Shown here: positions 13,827 through 18,999 of the stretch, piece after piece | How the letters are laid out: each line of letters opens with the position of its first letter | Position numbering within the stretch: the stretch's first letter is position 1 | Virus record (IMG/VR): IMGVR_UViG_3300047457_000845 | Coordinates: 1-21,329 of that record | DNA length: 21,329 bases | Strand: one strand, 5' to 3' | Origin: a virus | Notes under the pieces: model-generated | The model's database searches: none | What the model saw: the letters and a program-made list of their open reading frames with translations, nothing else | What the model was told of the DNA's origin: nothing | Made by a program: the position numbers and the translations under genes

Positions 13827-13986
13827 GCTTCCTCCTCACGTAGATTAAGCGCAACATAAAGCCGCTTTCTACATTCAATTTCGTTTACGTCTTCATGGAA
13901 ACTGTTTCTTCCGAATGCCTCTTCAATCTTACGTCTATAGTTGCCTTGATCCAAACCATCAAGGCCAGTAATTGTTCTTCGCTCAT
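13823..13986 (-). CDS. Small accessory gene that appears to change reading frame (-1 shift or disruption)
   Basis: An ATG at 13986 overlaps the upstream TGA as ATGA and opens a 33-residue frame (MSEEQLLALMVWIKATIDVR, then LKRHSEETVSMKT) that stops at 13885-13887. The protein-like sequence then continues in the -1 frame (HEDVNEIECRKRLYVALNLR then EEEA) to a TGA at 13823-13825, which itself overlaps the next start as ATGA. Both ends thus have the coupling seen throughout this operon, but in different frames. Options: one gene broken by a 1-base indel (real or a sequence error), a programmed -1 frameshift, or two overlapping short genes. An all-one-frame reading needs a start about 55-60 bases inside the previous gene. 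Function unknown. Confidence 0.4.
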
Positions 13987-14297
13987 TCCATCCCCCTGCC
14001 AATCTCAGCGGCGGTTTCAATAGGTCTAACCCTGACACACGCATGTGCTATGTTTTCTCTTTGTGTGGTCGTCATAAATTGCCTTGCCGCGTGGTCAATC
14101 ACCAAACCAGAAAGGCTTCGACCAATCCAGCCATTCTCAAGCCATTGAGGGCCGACAATTTCAAGATCCGTTCTTCCAATACGCGCCGCCAGTTTGTTGG
14201 CGTATAACAATTCGCGATTGCCACAAACAAATACTGAGCCCTCTCGCGCGGATACCATCTGCCGAGTGGTTTGCCCTGAGCCTCTTGCTTCGCTCAT
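13983..14297 (-). CDS. Small phage protein with GSGQTTR phosphate-binding-like loop
   Basis: A 104-residue protein starting MSEARGSGQTTRQM. RGSGQTTRQM resembles the 'GxGxTTRM' loop seen at the N-terminus of short phage proteins related to P-loop folds, followed by SVFVCGNRELLYANKLAARI and DLEIVGPQWLENGWIGRSLS, consistent with alternating strands and helices. It lacks a Walker lysine in the usual place and a visible Walker B, so nucleotide binding is unproven. The ATG overlaps the upstream TGA (ATGA). Confidence 0.6.
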   Translation of the reverse strand: MSEARGSGQTTRQMVSAREGSVFVCGNRELLYANKLAARIGRTDLEIVGPQWLENGWIGRSLSGLVIDHAARQFMTTTQRENIAHACVRVRPIETAAEIGRGME

Positions 14298-14497
14298 TCT
14301 TCCTCCAACGCTTTCAGCGCGGCTCGGGCTTTATCAATTCTTGCGGTTCCTATACCCAAGTCACATAACTCCTGCAGCGCCTCAACCAACCCATCCACTA
14401 GGTCGGCACGGACATAACGGACATCGTCATCAGATTGTTTTTCAACGTCATCCCAGTCCATGTGCCGGGATAACCAAATTCTTTTCGGCGCTTTCAT
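14294..14497 (-). CDS. Small conserved phage protein ('RYVRADLVDxLVEAL')
   Basis: A 67-residue protein starting MKAPKRIWLSRHMDWDDVEK. The pattern 'IWL.....W......DDVRYVRADLVDGLVEALQ' matches short proteins frequent in phage accessory regions, with an N-terminal strand-rich part and a C-terminal helix (ARIDKARAALKALEEE). Function unknown. The start overlaps the upstream stop as ATGA. Confidence 0.62.
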   Translation of the reverse strand: MKAPKRIWLSRHMDWDDVEKQSDDDVRYVRADLVDGLVEALQELCDLGIGTARIDKARAALKALEEE

Positions 14498-14676
14498 TTT
14501 CCCTCCAGCTTGTCAGTGTGGTAAATGATTGTACACTCAACCTGTTTAGCCTGAGCAGTCTTTTCTTGATGCCACCATTCACCCATTTGCTTAATCCCCC
14601 AGATGAAAAAGACGACGAAGGCTATCCACATAAGCATAAGGATCGCGCCGATTACAATGTCACCGAGCGTTTGCAT
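14494..14676 (-). CDS. Small single-pass membrane protein
   Basis: A 60-residue protein starting MQTLGDIVIGAILMLMWIAF; residues 6-28 are a strongly hydrophobic membrane segment. The remaining part is polar (KQMGEWWHQEKTAQAKQVEC, then TIIYHTDKLEGK). The ATG at 14676 is fused to the upstream stop as TGATG, preferable to a longer frame starting inside the HAD gene. Function unknown; there is no lysis-gene context. Confidence 0.6.
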   Translation of the reverse strand: MQTLGDIVIGAILMLMWIAFVVFFIWGIKQMGEWWHQEKTAQAKQVECTIIYHTDKLEGK

Positions 14677-15122
14677 CAGAAGTCTCCGGGAGCCACTTGA
14701 AGGCAAGTTAGGCCGAGGCCCCGCCACATGTCTACCACACGCTTTCGATCTTCAAAGACACAAAAGATTCGGTCCTTGTCAATGTAGCCTTCATTGAGCC
14801 ATTTCAGTTTGAGAGCATCATCCGGGGTGTGATCCCCTTCCTTACGCATAAACAATTCGAAGTCCTGACCAATGGGAGCCCAAGCGTTTAGCCATTCCAT
14901 CGTTTCGTCTAAAACAGCATCGCTACGGCCGGTCATAATGACGATGCGGTATTCCCCAGCAGCCATCTCTTGGAGAATACCTATGATGGTGTTGATTGGT
15001 TCATCGTGTACGCAGGCCTTAAAGAATGCATCCCAATCTTTGTCCGGGCCTTCGATGTAATGAAGCCGGTGTGAGATATCCGCCAGAGTCCCATCCAAGT
15101 CAAAAATGACGGTGTCTTTCAT
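14676..15122 (-). CDS. HAD-family phosphatase, like the PNKP 3'-phosphatase domain
   Basis: A 148-residue protein. HAD motif I is VIFDLDGTLAD (Asp 8, Asp 10), followed by ISHRLHYI; motif II is VIMTGRSD (Thr 64); Lys 105 in LKLKWLNE fits motif III and CVFEDRKRVVDMWR (Glu 124, Asp 125) motif IV. The text 'MTGRSD...ETMEWL', 'LFMRKEGDHTPD' is what I associate with the phosphatase domain of T4-type polynucleotide kinase found alone in many phages. Likely activity is removal of 3'-phosphates from nucleic acid ends or nucleotides; no kinase domain is present, so the repair role is inferred. ATGA overlap with the upstream gene. Confidence 0.8.
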   Translation of the reverse strand: MKDTVIFDLDGTLADISHRLHYIEGPDKDWDAFFKACVHDEPINTIIGILQEMAAGEYRIVIMTGRSDAVLDETMEWLNAWAPIGQDFELFMRKEGDHTPDDALKLKWLNEGYIDKDRIFCVFEDRKRVVDMWRGLGLTCLQVAPGDF

Positions 15123-15298
15123 TTTAGTTTGTCCTCAAATTCTTGCAATTTCTCGATAAGCTCTTTAGACGAAAGCATTTCACTTTCAAAGACTGTCTTC
15201 CAAAGCTTGTTTAGCTGGGCTAGTACGAAATCTTCGCGGACATAAGCAGAAGGCCCAAATGGTGTGGCTACTTGAATCCGGTGGGGTACTCCGCTCAT
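15119..15298 (-). CDS. Small coiled-coil-like protein (59 aa)
   Basis: A 59-residue frame starting MSGVPHRIQVATPFGPSAYV and ending in a charged helix (SSKELIEKLQEFEDKLK). Both ends overlap neighbours as ATGA: its ATG with the stop of the Cys-rich gene, and its stop with the start of the HAD gene. It fills an otherwise empty gap. This double coupling and the amphipathic composition make it convincing despite its size. Function unknown. Confidence 0.62.
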   Translation of the reverse strand: MSGVPHRIQVATPFGPSAYVREDFVLAQLNKLWKTVFESEMLSSKELIEKLQEFEDKLK

Positions 15299-15522
15299 TC
15301 ATCACCTCGTTGAATTTTGATTTCCGGTGGGCGGCTGGGGTATTTGATGTAGTGACCACATTCGGTAGCATTCGTGGCGCGGGGCATAGCATCCCAGTCA
15401 AAGAATGGAGTCCGGTAACCCGTATCCGCCCGGGCTATGTAACGCAGGCAAGACTCCCGGTCGACGCAGGCTTCGTTGGTGCACCGGCAACAATCCCAAG
15501 GCATGTAGACGTAGCCGCTCAT
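15295..15522 (-). CDS. Cys-rich small protein, putative zinc-binding
   Basis: A 75-residue protein starting MSGYVYMPWDCCRCTNEACV. Cysteines at 11, 12, 14, 19 and 25 (WDCCRCTNEACVDRESCLRY) and a later ECGHYI give a 'C.C.N..C..R..C.RY...Y.....F' layout found in short phage proteins of unknown function. A metal site is plausible. The ATG at 15522 overlaps the TGA of the previous gene; I rejected a TTG two codons earlier. Confidence 0.65.
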   Translation of the reverse strand: MSGYVYMPWDCCRCTNEACVDRESCLRYIARADTGYRTPFFDWDAMPRATNATECGHYIKYPSRPPEIKIQRGDE

Positions 15523-15923
15523 GGACAAACCACCTGTCCAACATGAGGTACGTTACGCCATTCTTCTTTCCCTTCGCAGATCCATTTCTGCTGGAGATTC
15601 TTGACTAACACCTCTTTTGATTCAACTGGACCACTTTCATATTCTTCGACGATTACACGCTCGAACTGAGCAACAGTGCGTAGCTCCATAGTGGGCTCCC
15701 AGACTTCCGGTTTTGCCTCAAACATGAACAAGTTATATGAGGTCTCCGTTCCATCTGGACGAAACACCCCGTTGGAATCCCACCGGTAAACGTTGTTTTC
15801 AATAACACCATAAAGCGGCTCTCTTCCTTTCAGTTCAAACAACTTCAATTGGGTCACTTCTCTACCATCTCGGGTCACCACCGGGGCGCCGGCTAATGCG
15901 GCTTCTAAGTTAAACAGTTTCAT
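15519..15923 (-). CDS. Conserved phage protein, 'ALAGxPVVTRDGREV' family
   Basis: A 134-residue protein starting MKLFNLEAALAGAPVVTRDG. The run 'A.AGxPVVTRDGRxVTxLKxF......LYGVI.NxVYxWDSNGVF' is a recurring small beta-rich module in phage accessory proteins. Beyond it are NLFMFEAKPEVWEP and a C-terminal part with ESKEVLVKNLQQKWICEGKE. Role not established. The ATG at 15923 overlaps the upstream TGA (ATGA). Confidence 0.68.
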   Translation of the reverse strand: MKLFNLEAALAGAPVVTRDGREVTQLKLFELKGREPLYGVIENNVYRWDSNGVFRPDGTETSYNLFMFEAKPEVWEPTMELRTVAQFERVIVEEYESGPVESKEVLVKNLQQKWICEGKEEWRNVPHVGQVVCP

Positions 15924-16210
15924 TCTTCTTCCTCCCATTCGATGCGGATGTAAACAATTGCGTTAGGGCATTTGGCCATGCATTCAGCTCTTGTTTGATG
16001 GATTCTTTCGCTGGTGAAATCCCCGCCATATACGGCAACCCACCCCTCTTTCTTCACGCGCTTGGGTTTGATGCGGTAGTTGGTGTGATAATGAAATCCG
16101 GGAGGACGAGGACATGTCCAATCAGTCCACCCATTAACTGACTCATACTGAATCTCTTCCCCGTTCGCCCAAGCGATGATTACGTCACGGTGTATGTGGG
16201 GTTTACCCAT
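15920..16210 (-). CDS. Conserved phage hypothetical protein ('IIAWANGEEIQY')
   Basis: A 96-residue protein starting MGKPHIHRDVIIAWANGEEI. The pattern 'H.DVI.AWANGxEIQY.....GW.D...P.......YRIKP' is common in small phage proteins. The C-terminus is acidic (IEWEEEE). A strong GGAGGTAATC precedes the ATG, so this gene can be started independently, unlike most neighbours. Function unknown. Confidence 0.66.
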   Translation of the reverse strand: MGKPHIHRDVIIAWANGEEIQYESVNGWTDWTCPRPPGFHYHTNYRIKPKRVKKEGWVAVYGGDFTSERIHQTRAECMAKCPNAIVYIRIEWEEEE

Positions 16211-16212
16211 GA

Positions 16213-16413
16213 TTACCTCCAGGAGTAATAACGGATGTGGTCGTGAGTGAAATACTTGACAAAGCCCATACGGACCAAGACTTCAAGTTCTTTCCGGACC
16301 GTCTTGTAGACTGTCTCTTGAAAAGACTTTTTCATCACTTCGTCCACGGTGAACGATTGGTTTGGATGGGAATGCAAAAAATGAGCAATAGACTCGAACG
16401 TTTTCTTAGCCAT
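16213..16413 (-). CDS. Winged-helix-like small DNA-binding protein
   Basis: A 66-residue protein starting MAKKTFESIAHFLHSHPNQS. The order helix (FESIAHFLHSHP), strand (SFTVDEVM), helix-turn-helix (KKSFQETVYKTVRKELEVLV) and wing (MGFVKYFTHDHIRYYSW) is that of a minimal winged-helix domain. It may regulate this operon, but no operator can be identified. It overlaps the end of the dCMP-deaminase gene by eight bases. Confidence 0.55.
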   Translation of the reverse strand: MAKKTFESIAHFLHSHPNQSFTVDEVMKKSFQETVYKTVRKELEVLVRMGFVKYFTHDHIRYYSWR

Positions 16414-16861
16414 AGTCTTCCTCGCAATAGCGAACTACGTTAACACCGCCTTCCCTGAGAATGAGGACGGCCCATCTGTGGTCTCTAAGCCAGTAATCAT
16501 TGACTTCGACTTCTCGCATGTTGGGAGCAAATACTTGTCTAATCCCGGCTTGAACAATTAGTTTAGAACACTCAGAACACGGAAATCTAGCTGTTAAAAT
16601 GAGATTTGAACCAAAAAGTTTGATCCCTTTCCGGGCCGCTTGTGCCACGACATTAGCCTCAGCGTGGCTGGTCAATTTAAGCTTTACGTCTCGGTCTCGA
16701 TATCGAGAGACACCATCGTCAAGGCCTCGCGGGAAGCCGTTGTAGCCTCCCGCAAGAATGGTGCCGTCATCCGCTACCGCCAAGGCACCGACTTGGACGC
16801 TGGGGTCTTTGGATAGTCTGGCTATCTCTCTGGTTACCCCGACAAACTTGAGCGGGTTCAC
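16406..16861 (-). CDS. dCMP deaminase
   Basis: A 151-residue cytidine-deaminase-fold enzyme that converts dCMP to dUMP. The zinc site is complete: SHAEANVV (His 66, Glu 68) and FPCSECSKLI (Cys 95, Cys 98). VGVTREIARLSKDPSVQVGA and GGYNGFPRGLDD are the usual N-terminal elements. The start is GTG, overlapping the dUTPase stop as GTGA at 16858-16861; a longer frame to 16924 only runs through dUTPase sequence. With the dUTPase just upstream it supplies dUMP, the precursor for dTTP, in the cytoplasm of the infected cell. No thymidylate synthase is seen in the window. Confidence 0.87.
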   Translation of the reverse strand: MNPLKFVGVTREIARLSKDPSVQVGALAVADDGTILAGGYNGFPRGLDDGVSRYRDRDVKLKLTSHAEANVVAQAARKGIKLFGSNLILTARFPCSECSKLIVQAGIRQVFAPNMREVEVNDYWLRDHRWAVLILREGGVNVVRYCEEDYG

Positions 16862-17268
16862 AGCCCGGAGCTCCCGAAGCCATCCCCTCGAGAGGTCACG
16901 TCCAAGTCGTCGACATAAGTCCATTTAACATACTCATGCTTAACAACCATCAGCTGCGCTATGCGCATGCCGGGATTGACTACGAAGTGCTCTTTTCCAA
17001 AGTTCATAAGAATAACACCAATGTCTCCGGTGTATTCAGGATCAATAAGCCCCGGCGCATTTAAGACAGTAATACCATACGTTGCGGCAAGCCCACTTCT
17101 GGGGATAACCAAGCCGGCGTGTCCATCCGGTAGGGCGATTTTTAAGCCGGTGAGGATGATAGCCCTCTCCATCGGTAAAATAGTATGACACCCCTTTGAC
17201 ACGAGGTCGAATGCGGCGTCGTGGCGGTGGGCCTTGGCCGGCTCTGGGCCGTTATATGCAATTTCCAT
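16858..17268 (-). CDS. dut: dUTP diphosphatase (trimeric dUTPase)
   Basis: A 136-residue enzyme that hydrolyses dUTP to dUMP and pyrophosphate. The five trimeric dUTPase motifs are present: HDAAFDL (16-22), IPRSGLA (55-61), APGLIDPEYTGDI (71-83), PGMRIAQLMV (99-108) and the glycine-rich tail RGDGFGSSG (127-135). The tail is one glycine shorter than the usual RGxGGFGSTG, and motif II has PRSG. AAGGAG precedes the ATG. It is directly followed by the dCMP deaminase with a GTGA overlap. It keeps uracil out of phage DNA and feeds dTTP synthesis. Confidence 0.9.
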   Translation of the reverse strand: MEIAYNGPEPAKAHRHDAAFDLVSKGCHTILPMERAIILTGLKIALPDGHAGLVIPRSGLAATYGITVLNAPGLIDPEYTGDIGVILMNFGKEHFVVNPGMRIAQLMVVKHEYVKWTYVDDLDVTSRGDGFGSSGL

Positions 17269-17278
17269 GGTTGTCTCC

Positions 17279-17533
17279 TTAGTTTAGATATCCAGACTCG
17301 GTTGAATTTAAGCCCTGCTGCAATTCAGGGCATCTGTCATAATGCAGGTTGAGAAGCTTAACTCCGACACTAAATGGTGGTTCTGTTAAATGCCTTTTCT
17401 TGAGCTCGTTAAGGGTATGCGCCGGCGTCATGGTGTAGTTAGCCACATCTCGGATACCCATGTTTCGTTCCGCCAAGTTGTCAAGCAGGCGCCGCCAGTC
17501 AATTTCAATGTTCACGTATCGGGTAGGTGTCAT
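17279..17533 (-). CDS. Cro/CI-like helix-turn-helix protein
   Basis: An 84-residue protein starting MTPTRYVNIEIDWRRLLDNL. The order 'W..LL..L...NMGIRDVANYT...AHTLNELKKRHLTEPPFSVGVKLLNLHYD' matches small phage HTH proteins in which the recognition helix is followed by '...P....G..LL.LH'. This suggests a DNA-binding regulator of the accessory operon. GGAGAAG precedes the ATG. The recognition part (TPAHTLNELKK) is degenerate, so the call is moderate. Confidence 0.58.
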   Translation of the reverse strand: MTPTRYVNIEIDWRRLLDNLAERNMGIRDVANYTMTPAHTLNELKKRHLTEPPFSVGVKLLNLHYDRCPELQQGLNSTESGYLN

Positions 17534-17705
17534 TTTTCTTCTCCGAGTCGCATTCAGCCAAACTGGTGGCCGTTATCTCATGGCGCTTGACTTGTTCGCA
17601 GCGGCTTGGAACCTCAAGTGCTGGTCTTGTGTAAATGCCGGCATCTGCATCATGATACACTTGAAGCCCGGCCCCCACTACCAAAGACAGGATTTCAATC
17701 ACCAT
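17505..17705 (-). CDS. Small protein with hydrophobic N-terminus, unknown function
   Basis: A 66-residue frame starting MVIEILSLVVGAGLQVYHDA. The first 16 residues are hydrophobic and may be a signal peptide or membrane anchor; there is no lipobox. The rest is polar (GIYTRPALEVPSRCEQVKRH, then EITATSLAEC). The ATG lies inside the last codons of the upstream gene, with AGGA nine bases ahead. No known family. Its 3' end overlaps the next gene by 29 bases. Confidence 0.5.
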   Translation of the reverse strand: MVIEILSLVVGAGLQVYHDADAGIYTRPALEVPSRCEQVKRHEITATSLAECDSEKKNDTYPIREH

Positions 17706-17895
17706 CTTCAATTATCCTCAAAAGCTGAAATTTTAGAGTCTCCAAAACACCAACAGCGGTCACGATAGTCACCATCCCATCGAATGAGTTGAGGACCTCC
17801 CGCAATTGGTCAAGCATTTCGTTCGCGTCATCAATAGACTCGCCCAATAGTTCATCTTTTTGCCGTTCTTTCAGACGCTCTTCAAAAGTGGTCAT
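17695..17895 (-). CDS. Small helical acidic protein, unknown function
   Basis: A 66-residue protein starting MTTFEERLKERQKDELLGES, nearly all helix with a Leu/Glu/Asp-rich centre (DDANEMLDQLREVLNSFDGM) and a hydrophobic C-terminal helix (LETLKFQLLRIIEDGD). I chose the third of three in-frame ATGs (17907, 17901, 17895) because AGGA is then five bases away. Nothing identifies a function. Confidence 0.55.
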   Translation of the reverse strand: MTTFEERLKERQKDELLGESIDDANEMLDQLREVLNSFDGMVTIVTAVGVLETLKFQLLRIIEDGD

Positions 17896-18001
17896 GGTCA
17901 TCCTCATCTACATCGTAAACAATGATTGCAATACAAAACTCGATGAAGCATCCGCACAAGATTAACCCCAACAGGATTGCAACAACATCAAGCCAGCTCA
18001 T
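17882..18001 (-). CDS. Very small membrane protein with acidic/His tail (39 aa)
   Basis: A 39-residue frame starting MSWLDVVAILLGLILCGCFI. Residues 5-28 form one hydrophobic segment with three cysteines (15, 17, 23); the tail is VYDVDEDDHDHF. The ATG overlaps the upstream TGA as ATGA and the stop lies within the first codons of the next gene, filling a gap of about 90 bases. The clear membrane segment and coupling support a real gene. Function unknown. Confidence 0.55.
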   Translation of the reverse strand: MSWLDVVAILLGLILCGCFIEFCIAIIVYDVDEDDHDHF

Positions 18002-18288
18002 ACCGGGGTCCTCACCGCGTCGATTAAAAGCCGCGTAATACTTTCGGCAATGTCTCGGCTACGCTTTGCTTTTTCGTCATCACCAACTAACAAATGCGCC
18101 TCTCCGTAAGCCACAAACAGTTTGCGTAGCTCGTGCAATGCATCGAACATCACCGGGGCGTGATTCATCATTTGCTTTTCTAAAGCCCCAGCCGGGATTC
18201 CCGGACGAACCATCAACTGGCGTTCCCCATCCATGCCGGTGGCCCAATGCATCTGCCACGGTTTCGTCTTGTTTAAAAAATTACTCAT
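17998..18288 (-). CDS. Hypothetical accessory protein
   Basis: A 96-residue protein starting MSNFLNKTKPWQMHWATGMD. Helical in the second half (MFDALHELRKLFVAYGEAHL and KAKRSRDIAESITRLLIDAV). AGGAGATAAGACG precedes the ATG. I do not recognise a family. It is the first gene of the densely coupled small-gene run after the nuclease. Confidence 0.55.
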   Translation of the reverse strand: MSNFLNKTKPWQMHWATGMDGERQLMVRPGIPAGALEKQMMNHAPVMFDALHELRKLFVAYGEAHLLVGDDEKAKRSRDIAESITRLLIDAVRTPV

Positions 18289-18314
18289 CGTCTTATCTCC
18301 TCCTCAAAATTAGA

Positions 18315-18761
18315 TTATACAAATTCTACGTTCTTTAAGTCTAGCTCCCAGATGATTCGTCTCTCAAAATAGCATAGGAAATCCTCGAGCGTGATGTCCA
18401 CCGGAGCGCGCACCCTTCCCCCGACTCCATTCGGTCCAATCATCAAACTACCGACCAGCATAACACGCCATTTCACTCTACTCTGCTTATACATCAAAAC
18501 AGGCACTCTAGTCTCACCAGCCTGCCTCAATGTCTGACTCCACCACGCATTGATATGCAACGTCTCTTGAAACTTAATCTCAAGGGCCAACCAATCCAAT
18601 CCCACGATGTCATGCCCGCCTTTCATCGTCTGCATCAAATTCCTCTCCAGCTTAGGCACCTCCAGCCCTCTCTCCTCATACACTTTGGTAACCACAGGTT
18701 GAAGCACACTAATCGCCAACCGTTCTCCCCGTTGACCCTTGTCTCGTCCGAACTTACTCAT
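18315..18761 (-). CDS. PD-(D/E)XK-type nuclease, resolvase-like
   Basis: A 148-residue protein starting MSKFGRDKGQRGERLAISVL. KGQRGER near the start (Glu 13), GGHDIVGLD (Asp 51) and LALEIKFQE (Glu 61, Lys 63) form the E...D...ExK arrangement of PD-(D/E)XK nucleases; NAWWSQTLRQA (Gln 76) and VPVLMYKQSRVKWRVML complete a pattern seen in phage Holliday-junction-resolvase-like or VRR-related proteins. Likely a DNA-processing nuclease in recombination or packaging, inferred. I chose the ATG at 18761 with GGAG six bases upstream; the longer frame to 18806 is weaker. Confidence 0.68.
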   Translation of the reverse strand: MSKFGRDKGQRGERLAISVLQPVVTKVYEERGLEVPKLERNLMQTMKGGHDIVGLDWLALEIKFQETLHINAWWSQTLRQAGETRVPVLMYKQSRVKWRVMLVGSLMIGPNGVGGRVRAPVDITLEDFLCYFERRIIWELDLKNVEFV

Positions 18762-18999
18762 TTGTTCTCCGTTTAAAGGACTTAATCCCATCATAAATCC
18801 CCACAAGCCCCGATTCTTATAGGAATTCTATATATAGTTTAAAGTTTAATAAGTTTAATAAATATATAAATACCTATTATTATGACTCTATTTGTTCTAC
18901 TTTTCTGCCTTAAAGCATTAAACCCTTAAACTTTCGCTAACCGTTTGAAATTAAAAAAGAAATTCAGTTTATTGACCATTAAGCTTTATTAAACGTGTT
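18762..18999 (-). other. AT-rich intergenic spacer with repeated GTTTAA words
   Basis: This 238-base gap between the nuclease and the replication gene has no gene. From 18821 to 19000 it is about 77% A+T by my count, far above its surroundings. GTTTAA or its complement occurs at 18837, 18844, 18853 (three in tandem, the last two GTTTAATA), 18919, 18926 and about 18988, with near matches at 18943 and 18966. No clear hairpin terminator or strong -35/-10 pair is visible; TATAAG near 18817 is a weak -10 candidate for the nuclease operon. Possible origin, operator or promoter region. Confidence 0.5.
18837..18860 (+). repeat. Tandem GTTTAA(TA) repeats
   Basis: Three GTTTAA units in the same direction at 18837, 18844 and 18853, spaced 7 and 9 bases, inside the AT-rich spacer. 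Confidence 0.5.

Noticed and set aside
15186-15401. 71-residue minus-strand frame
   Set aside because: Conflicts with the Cys-rich gene and the coupled 59-aa gene, both with better starts and protein-like sequence.
18941-18966. Possible terminator at the poly-A/T run
   Set aside because: The flanking GAAATT copies are direct repeats, not inverted, so no hairpin forms.
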